This document shows, in pieces, positions 1-10,300 of a DNA stretch of 57,316 bases. The notes beneath the pieces are model-generated. The model had not been told where the DNA came from, did not search any database, and saw only the letters and a list, made by a program, of their open reading frames with translations. The position numbers and the translations under genes were made by a program. The number at the start of each line of letters is the position of its first letter. The stretch's first letter is position 1. The DNA lies in NCBI GenBank assembly GCA_003130835.1, contig QEXX01000053.1, positions 1 through 57,316 of the forward strand, written 5' to 3'. Source of the DNA: Anaerolineae bacterium (GTDB lineage Bacteria; Chloroflexota; Anaerolineae; Anaerolineales; UBA4823).

Positions 1-963
1 AGGAGTAGGTGGTTCGGTCGGAGCCAGCGATTGGGGTTTTCTGCGCCGCCGTATCCAACGCCACACAGCCCGCAAAGGGAGAACAAAGATCACATAGCTT
101 AACAGCAATACGGGCAAGACGAAGATAACCACCCAAATGGCAGCATTGATCAAAAACTGAACGGCGTTGATCAGGGCTTGCAGGGCATCGCGGGCTACGC
201 CGACCGGCTTCCATTTGCCGATGGTCAACGGCTCAACCGCCTCTTGGGCGATCAGCTCTACACTAATTGAAGACAGCGCAACCGACTCGCGGTAATACTT
301 CATTTGTCCTTCAATGACTTCAATCTGCTCACGCACCTGGGTCAACTGCTGATAGACGTTCAAGACGTCTTCGGTGGAATAAGCCTGATCCATGATTTCT
401 TGCAGTTGCTCTTCCGCCCGTTTTAAGTTGCGCAGGCGTGATTCCAGGTCTGTATATTCGGCTGTAATATCCTGACTGTTGAGGTTTTCACTTTGGGGCA
501 GCTCATCCGAAAGGGCTTTGATCTCCTGAAGAGCTTGATCGAGTTTTTCGGCTGGCACGCGCACCGTAATCGACGCGCGCGGTACTTCCTTGCCGCTGGC
601 AGTGGTGGTTTGATACAGGTCAGCAGAAACCACATAGCCACCCATGCGCTGGGCGGTATCGGCGATAGCCTCCATCGCAGAAGGGGGATCTTTGACGATG
701 AGCGAGAGCTTGGCATTCTTGATCACCATTCGCTCGACCGAACTCGGGGCACTGCTGGGAAAACCACCTGTGCTTGGTTGCGGTAGAGCAGGGGCAGCCG
801 TCGGGGCGAACTCGTAGGGAGGAGCAAAACCTTCATCGCTGGAGATGCCCTTCATTGGGCTTTGGGGCACGTTGGAAACTCTGGCTGCACACGCAGAAAG
901 AAACCATGCGGCAATGAAAAGGGGAACGATCCAATGGAATTTCGAGAAAACGCTCGATTTCAT
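1..963 (-). CDS. DUF4349-family lipoprotein, 3' end outside window
   Basis: The reading frame opens at ATG 963 and is still open at position 1, so only the first 321 codons are seen. A hydrophobic signal sequence (residues about 10-22) ends in a lipobox LSAC (Cys about residue 25), so the protein should be lipid-anchored on the outer face of the membrane. A low-complexity Pro/Ser linker follows. The middle part (about 80-245) has the features of DUF4349: an RMVIKNAKLSL start, RVPAEKLDQAL, and a Leu/Glu-rich coiled coil. A strong membrane segment (about 275-300) and a basic tail follow. A GAGGAGA ribosome site lies just upstream of the ATG. DUF4349 proteins have no settled function. The family call is from recognised motifs. 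Confidence 0.8.
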   Translation of the reverse strand, partial: MKSSVFSKFHWIVPLFIAAWFLSACAARVSNVPQSPMKGISSDEGFAPPYEFAPTAAPALPQPSTGGFPSSAPSSVERMVIKNAKLSLIVKDPPSAMEAIADTAQRMGGYVVSADLYQTTTASGKEVPRASITVRVPAEKLDQALQEIKALSDELPQSENLNSQDITAEYTDLESRLRNLKRAEEQLQEIMDQAYSTEDVLNVYQQLTQVREQIEVIEGQMKYYRESVALSSISVELIAQEAVEPLTIGKWKPVGVARDALQALINAVQFLINAAIWVVIFVLPVLLLSYVIFVLPLRAVWRWIRRRRKPQSLAPTEPPTP

Positions 964-1055
964 CTTTCTTCTCCTCGGCGCAAATGAATGGGGGAAATCC
1001 TATTGATGGCTTGGTTGGTTTAAGGACGTTCGAGATGTCTAAAACGTTCCGCTTG

Positions 1056-1784
1056 CTACCAGCCTAGCGATAGGCGCTCGATATGGCGCATCGGTAAGGC
1101 TGCTAGACGCATGCGATGTTGCACCTGCGTCACATCGTACTCAACCCGGCGATGTTCAAAGCAATGCGTTTCGGTATCGTATATGGCATAAGCGGCGCGT
1201 GGATCCCGATCGCGGGGCTGCCCCACCGAGCCGGGATTGACAATCTCACGCGGGGTCAATTGCACCACTTGGTTCGGGGGCAGATACCCCCCAATTGGAT
1301 ACGAATCGAATTCATTCAGATGAAACAGGATGGGCAAGTGAGTATGTCCGACAAAACAAAACGAGGTGTCAAAGAAATCAAAGTTGTGCCGCGCGGTCTG
1401 GGCATCTAGCAGATATTCCCAAACCGGCTGACGTGGGCTGCCATGCACCAGGGTCACGTCTCCAATCACCACCCGCTCAGGTAAATTTTTCAAAAAATCT
1501 CGATTGGCATCGGTCAATTGCTGTTGCGTCCATTGGATCACCCGGCGGGCTTCATGATTGAACGCCTCGACCTCAATCAATCCGAGCACGGCTGCATCGT
1601 GATTGCCCAAAATGCATGTCAGGTTGGGTAAACGGCGGATGCATTCAACGCATTCATTCGGGTCTGGGCCGTAACCGACGACATCGCCTAAGCACCACAC
1701 CGCATCGCATGAACCAGCATCTGCGAGAATCCGCTCCAAAGCGGTCAAATTGGCATGAACATCGGAAAAAACAAGGACGCGCAT
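1056..1784 (-). CDS. Calcineurin-like metallophosphoesterase (YfcE/MJ0936-like)
   Basis: The 242-residue protein carries the complete metal-binding motif set of the calcineurin-like phosphoesterases: FSDVH (Asp8, His10), GDVVGYGP (Asp34), GNHD (Asn61, His62), VHGSP, and GHTH near residue 147. This layout fits the short bacterial phosphodiesterases of the YfcE/MJ0936 type, which hydrolyse phosphodiesters with two bound metal ions; the physiological substrate cannot be told from sequence. It is probably cytoplasmic, with no signal peptide. It is divergent from the Elp3 gene and lies 92 bases upstream of the DUF4349 lipoprotein gene on the same strand, so the two could share a transcript. Confidence 0.85.
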   Translation of the reverse strand: MRVLVFSDVHANLTALERILADAGSCDAVWCLGDVVGYGPDPNECVECIRRLPNLTCILGNHDAAVLGLIEVEAFNHEARRVIQWTQQQLTDANRDFLKNLPERVVIGDVTLVHGSPRQPVWEYLLDAQTARHNFDFFDTSFCFVGHTHLPILFHLNEFDSYPIGGYLPPNQVVQLTPREIVNPGSVGQPRDRDPRAAYAIYDTETHCFEHRRVEYDVTQVQHRMRLAALPMRHIERLSLGW

Positions 1785-1813
1785 GAAAGAAAGGTCGCTT
1801 AGGATATAAGGAT

Positions 1814-1819
1814 ATTATA
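1814..1819 (-). promoter_or_regulatory. Possible -10 box for the phosphoesterase gene
   Basis: The minus strand reads TATAAT here, 30 bases before the phosphoesterase ATG. No convincing -35 hexamer lies at the right distance, so only the -10 element is claimed. Confidence 0.35.
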
Positions 1820-1872
1820 CTCCTTTTCATCAAAAATTTTGGAGAACCGAAAATCGTGCGCTCAGGATGCTC

Positions 1873-1881
1873 TGGTAAAAT
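1873..1881 (+). promoter_or_regulatory. Possible extended -10 for the elp3 gene
   Basis: TGGTAAAAT matches the extended -10 form TGnTAnAAT. The same nine bases occur before uvrC on the other strand (13950-13958). The start point would be near 1888, which argues against the TTG at 1885 as the elp3 start. No good -35 is visible. Confidence 0.4.
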
Positions 1882-1929
1882 TAGTTGCGAAACAAGAGCG
1901 TCCTTCGGAACGCAAATCGTTCGATAAGC

Positions 1930-3594
1930 ATGGACAAGGATCGACAATCCACCACGGATGAACGAAAGCTTATAGGTATGGAACAAATGCAAAGAGAACT
2001 TTGGAAAGAGAAACGAGAGCGCTTATCTCAGTATCAAGAATTAGCCCAAAAGGTCGTGGATCAGGTTCGACAAGGCGTTGAGGTCGCCGAGGCATTGCGA
2101 AGGCATCCCTTGCCGGGTGGGGGATACCTAGGCAAGAACGCCTTGGTTGCAGCCTATCGCCAAATGGTTTCTGATGGCAGATTATCTCCCGATCCGCAGC
2201 TCTTGGCTCGTCTGCGCCTAAAGCCGGTGCGCACCAGTTCGGGTGTCACGACGGTGACTGTGCTCACCAAACCTTATCCCTGCCCGGCAAGGTGTATTTT
2301 CTGCCCCACCGAAGAGAATATGCCCAAAAGCTACATCTCCGATGAGCCCGGTGCCAGGCGGGCTGTGGAACATCAGTTTGATCCCTTCGATCAGGTTGCT
2401 TCGCGCATGCAAGCTCTTGCGGAAGTAGGTCACCCAACGGATAAAATCGAACTGCTCATCTTGGGAGGGACTTGGAGCGCCTATCGCCGCGATTATCAAC
2501 AGTGGTTTATCCAACGCTGCTTCGACGCCATGAATGGCATACCCAGCGCAACCCTAGAAGAAGCTTTTGCCCTCAATGAAACGGCTCTGCATCGTAACGT
2601 TGGTTTGGTGATCGAAACCCGCCCAGACGAAATTACGCCCCAAGAGATCGTTTGGTTGCGCCAATTAGGCGTCACCAAAGTCCAGATGGGTGCCCAAAGC
2701 TTTGACGATGCCATCTTAGCCCTGAACCGCCGTGGCCACACTGTTGCGCAAACCCGCCAAGCGGTCAACCTCTTGCGCATGGCTGGCTTTAAGATCGTGT
2801 TGCACTGGATGCCAAACCTGCTCGGCGCCACTCCCGAAACAGATCGGCAGGATTTCCAACGCATGTGGGAAGGTTTCTGCCCGGATGAAATCAAAATTTA
2901 TCCCACCCAATTGCTGGAAAACACCGAACTGTATTCCATTTGGCAAGCGGGAGGCTATCGGCCGTATTCAACCCAAGAGCTCATCGAACTGATTGCCGAC
3001 ATCAAACCCTCCATCCCTCGCTACTGCCGCGTCAATCGGGTGATTCGTGATATTCCCTCCACTTACGTCGTAGAGGGCAATAAAGTTACCAGCTTGCGCC
3101 AAGACGTTCATCGCGAGCTACAACGACGCGGCACACGCTGCCAATGCATCCGTTGTCGGGAGATCGGGCAACGCCCCCTTGATCAGCGGCGGCTGCACAG
3201 CGAGTCAATCGTCTATCCCACGGATGTTTCGGAGGAACACTTCCTGAGCTTTGTCACCGCAGAAGATCATCTGGCTGGTTTTTTGCGTCTGTCGCTACCC
3301 CATGATGGTGGTCGAAACGCTTTCATCGCTGAACTCAAAGAAGCTGCCCTCATCCGTGAGGTGCATGTCTATGGCCAATCCGTCGAATTGGGTAGAGAAC
3401 AACCTGGCGCTGCCCAGCACAGTGGCTTGGGAACACGGCTGATTCATTGGGCGGAACGGATAGCCCGCCAGCGCGGTTATCCCAAGCTAGCGGTCATTTC
3501 TGCGGTTGGCACCCGCCAGTATTATCTCCAACGCGGTTTTCAGCGCGGTCAACTTTACCTCATCAAAAATCTTGCAGAGAGAGAGGCATGTTAG
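1930..3594 (+). CDS. elp3: Elp3-family tRNA uridine(34) modification enzyme (radical SAM + GNAT)
   Basis: This encodes a two-domain Elp3. The radical SAM part has the cluster motif CxxxCxxC, with the three Cys codons at 2281, 2293 and 2302, in the family context CPARCIFCPTE. The C-terminal GNAT acetyltransferase part has the acetyl-CoA loop GLGTRLIHWAE and ends YYLQRGF. Elp3 makes the carboxymethyl group on C5 of wobble uridine 34; in bacteria and archaea that have it, it works without the other Elongator subunits, and the Dehalococcoides enzyme is a structural model. The start is uncertain: ATG 1930 (554 aa) and ATG 1978 are possible, and a TTG at 1885 is disfavoured by the likely promoter. 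The stop overlaps the start of the ROK kinase gene by seven bases, so the two are probably co-translated. Confidence 0.88.
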   Translation: MDKDRQSTTDERKLIGMEQMQRELWKEKRERLSQYQELAQKVVDQVRQGVEVAEALRRHPLPGGGYLGKNALVAAYRQMVSDGRLSPDPQLLARLRLKPVRTSSGVTTVTVLTKPYPCPARCIFCPTEENMPKSYISDEPGARRAVEHQFDPFDQVASRMQALAEVGHPTDKIELLILGGTWSAYRRDYQQWFIQRCFDAMNGIPSATLEEAFALNETALHRNVGLVIETRPDEITPQEIVWLRQLGVTKVQMGAQSFDDAILALNRRGHTVAQTRQAVNLLRMAGFKIVLHWMPNLLGATPETDRQDFQRMWEGFCPDEIKIYPTQLLENTELYSIWQAGGYRPYSTQELIELIADIKPSIPRYCRVNRVIRDIPSTYVVEGNKVTSLRQDVHRELQRRGTRCQCIRCREIGQRPLDQRRLHSESIVYPTDVSEEHFLSFVTAEDHLAGFLRLSLPHDGGRNAFIAELKEAALIREVHVYGQSVELGREQPGAAQHSGLGTRLIHWAERIARQRGYPKLAVISAVGTRQYYLQRGFQRGQLYLIKNLAEREAC

Positions 3595-4472
3595 GCGGTA
3601 TCGAAGCGGGCGGAACGAAAATGGTCTGTGTGGTCGGTTGCGACCCCGATCACCTCTTGTCACAAACCTCGATTCCCACCACCACGCCCTCCGAAACGCT
3701 CTCTTCCATCATAGCCTTTTTTAGGGACAGCCAGCAACACTTTGAACCCCTGCAAGCTATCGGCATAGCTGCCTTCGGCCCAATCGATGTAAACCCTCTC
3801 TCAGCGGATTACGGAAAAATCGGCTTAACCCCGAAACGAGCTTGGCAGGGTTTCAACTGGGTCCAGGCACTGCAAGAGGCATTTGGGCTGCCCGTTTATG
3901 TGGATACAGATGTCAATGGCGCTGCTTTGGGCGAATGGAAGTGGGGCGCAGCACAAAATTTGGACACCTTTCTCTACCTCACGGTTGGCACCGGCATTGG
4001 CGGGGGCGGCATGACACACGGTAACCTGCTCCACGGCCGCTTTCACCCAGAGATGGGGCACATTCGCATTCCGCACGATTGGCAACGGGATCCATTTCCC
4101 GGCTGCTGCCCTTATCACGGTAATTGTCTAGAAGGATTGGCAAGCGGTGAAGCGCTCTACCAGCGCTGGGGACAAAAAGCCCAATTTTTACCTGCCGACC
4201 ATCCTGCTTGGGAATTAGAAGCCGAGTACCTAGCCCTCTCGCTGACCAATTTCATCTTCACGCTAAGCCCGCAACGCATTCTGCTTGGGGGAGGGGTGAT
4301 GAAACATCCTGGATTACTCGAGAACATTCGCCAGAAAACCTTGCACTATTGCGCTGGCTATTTGCCCTATCTAGCCGACGAGATTGAAACCTTGATCACC
4401 ATCCCCCAATTGGGGGATCTGGCCGGCAGTTGTGGCGCTTTAGCCCTAGCCGCCAGTGGTTGCGGCCGATAG
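3588..4472 (+). CDS. ROK-family sugar kinase, fructokinase-like
   Basis: The 294-residue protein begins with the ROK phosphate-binding motif GIEAGGTK, in the wording typical of the fructokinase/mannokinase branch (YdhR/GmuE). A DTDVNGAALGE segment holds the catalytic Asp region, followed by TVGTGIGGGG. A zinc-site region runs from GHIRIP through CCPYHGNCLEGL. ROK kinases phosphorylate hexoses with ATP in the cytoplasm; fructose is a fair guess for the substrate but is not proven by sequence. ATG 3588 is chosen because the domain starts at once there; the same frame stays open upstream but only inside the elp3 gene. It overlaps elp3 by seven bases. No operon partner suggests a specific sugar. 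Confidence 0.82.
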   Translation: MLGGIEAGGTKMVCVVGCDPDHLLSQTSIPTTTPSETLSSIIAFFRDSQQHFEPLQAIGIAAFGPIDVNPLSADYGKIGLTPKRAWQGFNWVQALQEAFGLPVYVDTDVNGAALGEWKWGAAQNLDTFLYLTVGTGIGGGGMTHGNLLHGRFHPEMGHIRIPHDWQRDPFPGCCPYHGNCLEGLASGEALYQRWGQKAQFLPADHPAWELEAEYLALSLTNFIFTLSPQRILLGGGVMKHPGLLENIRQKTLHYCAGYLPYLADEIETLITIPQLGDLAGSCGALALAASGCGR

Positions 4473-4754
4473 CAAGGCGAGCGCCTCTGTTCGAGGGTTT
4501 CATTGCTTATCTAATCCGAAAGGACTTAAAATCCAAGACGTCTCTTCCAGTCATACCCTTCTTATCAAGAGCGACGAATGTTATGAACTTCCGTCTATTC
4601 AGACTATTGCAATATTTTTTACCAATATACTCTGATGACACAAAGCATATTTGAATAAGGAAAGGAATCCCTTGCCTTTTCGGCATTTCCCTGTAAAAAT
4701 ATACTGAGACAGACTCTTTTTTCTCAAAAACTACCAAAGGAAAGGGAATAAGTT

Positions 4755-6680
4755 ATGACTGCCTCGAAAAAAAATCTCGCCAGACAGCCTGTAGAATATA
4801 AACCCCTCAAGCGCGTCTTCCCCGTCCCTTCCGACATTGAAATCGCCCAAGCAGCCGAGCTGAAACCCATTCGGCAAATTGCGGCAGAATGTGGCATTTT
4901 GGAAGATGAACTCGAACTGCACGGTAATTACATCGCAAAGGTAAAACTTGAAATCCTTGAAAGGCTTAAGGACATCCCAGATGGAATTTATATTGATGTA
5001 ACGGCGATCACCCCAACCCCTCTAGGCGAAGGTAAAACGACCACAACCATGGGCTTGAGCCAAGCCCTAGGCGCTCACCTGAAGAAAAGCGTCTTTACCT
5101 GCATTCGTCAACCCAGCCAAGGGCCAACCTTTGGCATCAAGGGCGGCGCCGCCGGGGGTGGCTATAGCCAAGTGATCCCGATGGAGGACTTTAACCTGCA
5201 CCTCACCGGCGATATTCACGCCATCACCGCAGCGAACAATTTGCTTGCCGCAGCCATCGATGCGCGCATGTTCCACGAAGCCCAACAAGACGACGAAAAG
5301 CTCTTCAATGCGCTTTGTCCTCCCGACAAGGAAGGGAAGCGTCGTTTTTCGCCTTCGATGTTGCGCCGTCTCAGGAAACTAGGCATTGACAAGACCGATC
5401 CGAATGAATTGACCCCCGAAGAGCGCAGCCGCTTTGCCCGCCTAGATATTGATCCCGACTCCATCACATGGCGGCGGGTGATCGACACCAATGATCGCTT
5501 CTTGCGCGAAATCGAGATCGGTTTGGGCCCAGAAGAAAAAGGCATGACCCGCCGTACCGGCTTTGACATTACCGTCGCCAGCGAAATTATGGCCATCCTA
5601 GCCCTAACCACCGACCTTGCCGATATGCGCGAGCGCCTCGGGCGCATTGTGATCGGCACCAACCGTAAAGGGGAAGCCATCACCGCTGAAGATTTAGGGG
5701 TAGCGGGTGCCTTGACCGTGCTCATGAAAGATGCCATCAAGCCAACCTTGATGCAGAGCCTCGAGGGCACCCCGGTCTTCGTCCATGCCGGCCCATTTGC
5801 CAACATCGCCCATGGGAACAGCTCGATTATCGCCGATCGCATTGCCCTCAAGCTAGCGGACTATGTAGTCACGGAATCCGGCTTTGGTGCCGATATTGGC
5901 ATGGAAAAATTCTTCAACATCAAATGCCGCTACTCTGGCTTGATTCCGAATGTAGTGGTCTTGGTTGCCACGGTACGAGCTTTGAAGATGCACGGTGGCG
6001 GGCCGAAAGTTGTCGCAGGCAAGCCCCTCGACCCAGCCTACACTGAGGAGAACTTAGAGTTGCTTAAGGCTGGTTTGGGCAATATGCAACACCATATTAA
6101 GAACGTACTGAAATTCGGCATCCCCTGCGTGGTGGCAGTCAATTCATTTGCAACGGATACCGAAAAAGAGGTGCAGTTGGTGCGCGAAGCGGCTCTGGAG
6201 GCCGGCGCTGACGATGCCTGCGTCTGCACACATTGGATGCACGGCGGTGAAGGAGCGGTTGCCTTGGCTGAAGCGGTTGTCAAAGCCGCCGAAAAACCCA
6301 GCAACTTCAAATTCCTATACCCCTTGGATATCCCCATCAAAGATAAAATCGAGATCATCTGCAAGGAAATCTACGGCGCAGATGGAGTCGAGTATCTGCC
6401 CGAAGCCGAAAAGAAGATCGAGCTCTACACCCGCCTCGGGTTCGATAAATTACCGATCTGCATGGCAAAGACCCACCTCAGCCTCAGCCATGACCCATCC
6501 TTGAAAGGAGTCCCTAAAGGGTTTGTGGTTCCCATCCGTGATATTCGCGCCTCGGTCGGAGCAGGCTTCCTCTATCCCTTGTTGGGCGAGATGCGCACCA
6601 TGCCAGGCTTACCCACTCGTCCAGTCTTCTATGATGTTGACCTGGATCTGACTACTGGCAGAGTCGTTGGTCTGTTCTAA
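4755..6680 (+). CDS. fhs: Formate-tetrahydrofolate ligase, long form
   Basis: The enzyme joins formate to tetrahydrofolate with ATP to make 10-formyl-THF, in one-carbon metabolism or the methyl branch of the Wood-Ljungdahl pathway. Family marks are the ATP loop [13 protein letters not shown] (about residues 88-100), [46 protein letters not shown] and a C-terminus [16 protein letters not shown]. At 641 residues it is about 80 longer than the clostridial type (about 560). The extra part lies around residues 180-250 ([26 protein letters not shown]) and, with the VPSDIEIA start, reads like the synthetase domain of eukaryotic C1-THF synthase. It appears to be a single-gene unit ended by the terminator at 6738. 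Confidence 0.95.
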   Translation: MTASKKNLARQPVEYKPLKRVFPVPSDIEIAQAAELKPIRQIAAECGILEDELELHGNYIAKVKLEILERLKDIPDGIYIDVTAITPTPLGEGKTTTTMGLSQALGAHLKKSVFTCIRQPSQGPTFGIKGGAAGGGYSQVIPMEDFNLHLTGDIHAITAANNLLAAAIDARMFHEAQQDDEKLFNALCPPDKEGKRRFSPSMLRRLRKLGIDKTDPNELTPEERSRFARLDIDPDSITWRRVIDTNDRFLREIEIGLGPEEKGMTRRTGFDITVASEIMAILALTTDLADMRERLGRIVIGTNRKGEAITAEDLGVAGALTVLMKDAIKPTLMQSLEGTPVFVHAGPFANIAHGNSSIIADRIALKLADYVVTESGFGADIGMEKFFNIKCRYSGLIPNVVVLVATVRALKMHGGGPKVVAGKPLDPAYTEENLELLKAGLGNMQHHIKNVLKFGIPCVVAVNSFATDTEKEVQLVREAALEAGADDACVCTHWMHGGEGAVALAEAVVKAAEKPSNFKFLYPLDIPIKDKIEIICKEIYGADGVEYLPEAEKKIELYTRLGFDKLPICMAKTHLSLSHDPSLKGVPKGFVVPIRDIRASVGAGFLYPLLGEMRTMPGLPTRPVFYDVDLDLTTGRVVGLF

Positions 6681-6737
6681 ACCCATTGCTCGATCGCCTT
6701 TCATCTCGCTGAAGGCAAATTTTTCCATCACTCCTCA

Positions 6738-6769
6738 CCCCTCTCCCAAAAGGAGAGGGGTTATTTTAT
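6738..6769 (+). terminator. Rho-independent terminator after fhs
   Basis: A perfect 9-base-pair stem (CCCCTCTCC with GGAGAGGGG) with loop CAAAA is followed by TTATTTTAT. It sits 57 bases after the fhs stop. Confidence 0.85.
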
Positions 6770-7269
6770 CGCTGCTTTGTTGCCAACATGGACAAAACCC
6801 TGCTCATGGCAATCATTGGTCTTCCTCAACGAAAATCCTTGATCAATTTCGGCAGACGAGCTTATCCTTACCTATAACCTGCAACATGATTTGCCTCAAA
6901 AACAACCAACGGGAAAAGACATCGTTGTTTATCCCTCATGACCCCATGCAAGAACAGATGAGGACAAACCTCCAAGCGGAGGCAGGCTGTTCGTGTGTCC
7001 CTGAACAACGCAAACACAGGCACCTGCCACTTTGGAAAGGCAAAGCGAGCATATCTTCGCTGCAGAGTCCCCCCGAGCGCAAGCGTCCCCATCCACCTAA
7101 ACCATGCAGGCACAGACCACTGCAACCTGCCAAACGGCTGGGTGAAGTTGAGACAATCCATGGGGGTCATCACCGACACACAGGCTTGCGCCTGCTCACA
7201 GCTTATCATTCTTCCGAACTAAGAAATCTGTAAGTGAAAATCAATGGATTTGGGTCTAAAATCAAAATG
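6770..7269 (+). other. 500-base stretch with no convincing gene
   Basis: Both strands hold open frames (the plus frame open across about 6667-7233, the minus frame across about 6868-7209), but neither has a ribosome site, a recognisable domain or a sensible composition; both are rich in Cys, His, Arg and Trp. Short inverted repeats occur, for example CAGGC-TTGC-GCCTG at 7181-7194 and CCTCC-AAG-CGGAGG near 6970. The stretch could be a dispersed repeat, a decayed element or a structured RNA. I cannot tell which. Confidence 0.4.
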
Positions 7270-7298
7270 TTGAACAACAACCGCCTAGGCGATATAAT
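7270..7298 (+). promoter_or_regulatory. Sigma-70 type promoter of the hybrid kinase gene
   Basis: TTGAAC (7270-7275), a 17-base spacer, then TATAAT (7293-7298). The spacer contains a perfect 10-base palindrome CGCCTAGGCG (7282-7291) touching the -10 side, a possible operator. The start point would be near 7305, giving a leader of about 64 bases. Confidence 0.75.
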
Positions 7299-7368
7299 AC
7301 GCTTTGTTCGGTGTTTTTTGTCCATTTCGAACATTTTTTAGGCGCTTATTTCCATAGAGAAGAGTAGA

Positions 7369-10300
7369 TTGGGTAAGACCATGCAAAAAACGAAGCCCGG
7401 GGTTGTAGACTCATCCAGAGACAGAACGCAACGGCTCATTAACCAATTAACTCAAATCCAAACCTTGTCCATGCAGGCGGGGGGAAATTTTGATCGGCGG
7501 TTTTTGCTTGAACGAATTGTACATGCAGCCATGGAATTGCTCGAAGTCGAAGGGGGTTGTCTTTATCTCGCTTATCCGGAACAACAGGAATTAGAAATCT
7601 ACATCGAAGCCAGCCCTTATGCCGACCAATATCACGGCGTACGGATAGCGTATGGAGAAGGAGCCGCCGGTTGGGTAGCCAAAGAAGGAAAACCTCTCCT
7701 AATTGACGATTATGCCACTTGGCCATTCCGTTCAAACAAGTTTGGGCCTCCCTATCCGTATCGTTCCGTAATTTCGGCGCCGCTATGCCTGGAAAATCGT
7801 CTCGAAGGGGTTTTGCAAGTGTTTGACTTGCAGACCCCCAACCGCTTTACCGAAGAGGAGCTTCAGTTGCTGTGCCTCTTTGCCAATCAAGCCAGCCTCG
7901 TCCTGCAAAGCGCAACCCTCCTGGAAGCCGAACATCAGCAGAGGGTGCTTGCAGAAAAATTAGCTCTAGCCGCTCAGGCGCTGACTTCAACACTCGATTT
8001 GGAAACGCTCTTCGTCACCATTCTCGACCAACTTGCCCAAGCCATTCCATACGATCACGCCTTACTTTTCCTTTATGATGAATGCGGCGCTCTTAAATTA
8101 GTAGCCCAGCGAGGGCTGGCGTGCGATCCGAGAGCAATTGAGCAAAAAGTCCCCCAGCTCAAGCCCTTATGGCAAGAAATGATCGACCAAAAGCGTGTCG
8201 TGCTGCTCCAAGACACACAGCTCGATCAACGTTTTTGCGACTGGTGTGAAAGTACACAGATCAAAGCTTGGATGGGAGTGCCTCTGCTGACGCACACGGA
8301 TGGGCTTGGATTTCTCACATTCGAAAGCGCCGAATCCAATGCCTTCCAAAAATACCATGCCGATTGGGCAACCACCTTTGCGCAACATGCTGCCCTCGCC
8401 ATCGAAAATGCCCGCCTCTTTCAGGCAAAAGAACAACAAGCCAACATGCTGGAAACTTTGCGCCAAACCAGCCTAAGTTTAACCAGCGAGTTAGATTTAG
8501 ATGCTGTGCTACATCAGATTTTAAACACTTTATCCCATTTCTTTTCGGATATTCGTAATGCCTATATCTTCCTCTACTCGCCCGAAAGCGAGACTGCCCT
8601 GCGTTTTGGGGCAGAACTCCATTTAGATGGACACAAACCGATTCGCCATGTCAAACCCAGACCCAACGGATTAACCATTCAGGTAGCTCATAGTGGGAAA
8701 ATGGTCGTGGTTAACGACATGACCGACCATCCGCTTTTCCAAGAAATGGACAATAACTGGAATGGCGCTATTGTTGGCATTCCGCTCAAAATTGGCGAGC
8801 GAGTCGTAGGGGTGATGAACGTCTCCTTTCCAACTCCACGCCAGTTCTCGTCTTTGGAACTGAATTTACTGGAGTTTTTGGGCGATCAAGCTGCCATTGC
8901 CATCGAAAACGCCAGCCTCTATCAAAAAGCAGAAAGCGACAAACAGAAACTCAGTGTGATCTACGCCATCGGTCATCAGCTTAATTCGAGCCTGGAACCG
9001 GATGAAATTCTGCAACACGCCATCCGCATGGCAACCCAATCGCTTAACGGCTATTTCGGTCTAGCGTATCGCTATTTGCCCGATCAGGATACCCTCTCCT
9101 TACGAGCTGTCTGGGGTGAATTTCCAACATCAATCGAAAAATATAACCGCACAATCCATTGGAGTGGCGATCGAGGCTTCATAGGTTGGGTAATGAAAAA
9201 TCGAACTGCTGATTTGATTCCCGATGTTCGCCAAGATGAGCGTTGGTGGCATCATGCAGGTTACGACGAAAATGTCCGTTCTGCGATCGCAGCCCCAATC
9301 CTGTTCGAGGATCAATTGTATGGCATTCTAGCCATTATGCATGATGAGACCAATGCCTTTAACGCTGCCGACCTCAACCTCATCAAAACGATCTGTCAAG
9401 AAGTAAGCTTAGCACTAAGCAATGCTGAACGTTTTCAAGAAGCTCAACATCATTTGCGTCAGGTGACCTTGCTCCAAAAATTGAGCCAAAACTTTTCACG
9501 CCATCTCAACCTACAAGAATTGCTTCAGACGGTTGTCGATGAGTTGGCTGCCAATTTTCATTACCCAATTATTGAAATCTTTTTGCGAGAAGCCAACCAG
9601 TTATGCTTGCGAGCTTCTCATGGTGACACCTTAGTCCTTCCCCAAATTCCCCTCGAGCGCGGTGTGATCGGCAAAGCAGTACGCACTGGACAACCTCAAG
9701 TGCTGTGGGATGTGTCCCAAGATGCGGATTATTTGCCCGACAATCCGCAAACCATTTCTGAATTTGTTCTGCCTATTCTCCTACACGGTGAAGTCGTCGG
9801 GGTGCTCAATATCGAAACGGATCAAACGGTTGCCTTAAGCCAGACCGATGTAGATTTCTTTCAACTGCTTGCCGGTCAAATCGCCATTGCGCTAGAAAAC
9901 GCAACGCTGTATGAGAACGTTCGCCGCTACGCCGATGAACTTGAAGAGGCTGTCTTGCAACGCACAGGCGAACTCTACGAGCTTTATAAGCTAAGCCAAG
10001 AGATCGGAACAGCTCTAACCCACCAAGATTTGCTACAAATCTTGCTTGGTCACTTGCGCACTGCCGTCAAATGCGATTTTGCCGTTGGTTGTCTTTTCTC
10101 TTCTACAACACCGACCCTATATGTAAACACTCAACGGCCACTCACGGACGAAGCTATGACTGCCCTTCAAGAACATTGCCAGAACGAACTCAGGCAAGTT
10201 CTTGGTCAGGAAAGTCTGCTTGCCTCGATTGAGGTGAATCTCGCCAACCCTTATCAGGGCACAGTGCCTATTCGGAGTTTTCACTCCATCCCCCATAATC

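Noticed and set aside
4430-4737. Short open frames on both strands between the ROK kinase and fhs
   Set aside because: No ribosome sites, overlap with the kinase end, low-complexity AT-rich products. A TATACT at 4700-4705 may be a -10 for fhs, but no -35 fits.
5216-5851. 211-codon minus-strand frame inside fhs
   Set aside because: Ser/Arg-rich antisense shadow of a well-conserved enzyme gene.
6868-7209. 113-codon minus-strand open frame in the same gap
   Set aside because: No ribosome site or known domain; rich in Cys, Trp and Arg. Kept only as part of the unexplained stretch.
6667-7233. 188-codon plus-strand open frame after fhs
   Set aside because: It starts inside the fhs end, passes through the terminator hairpin, and has no domain or sensible composition.
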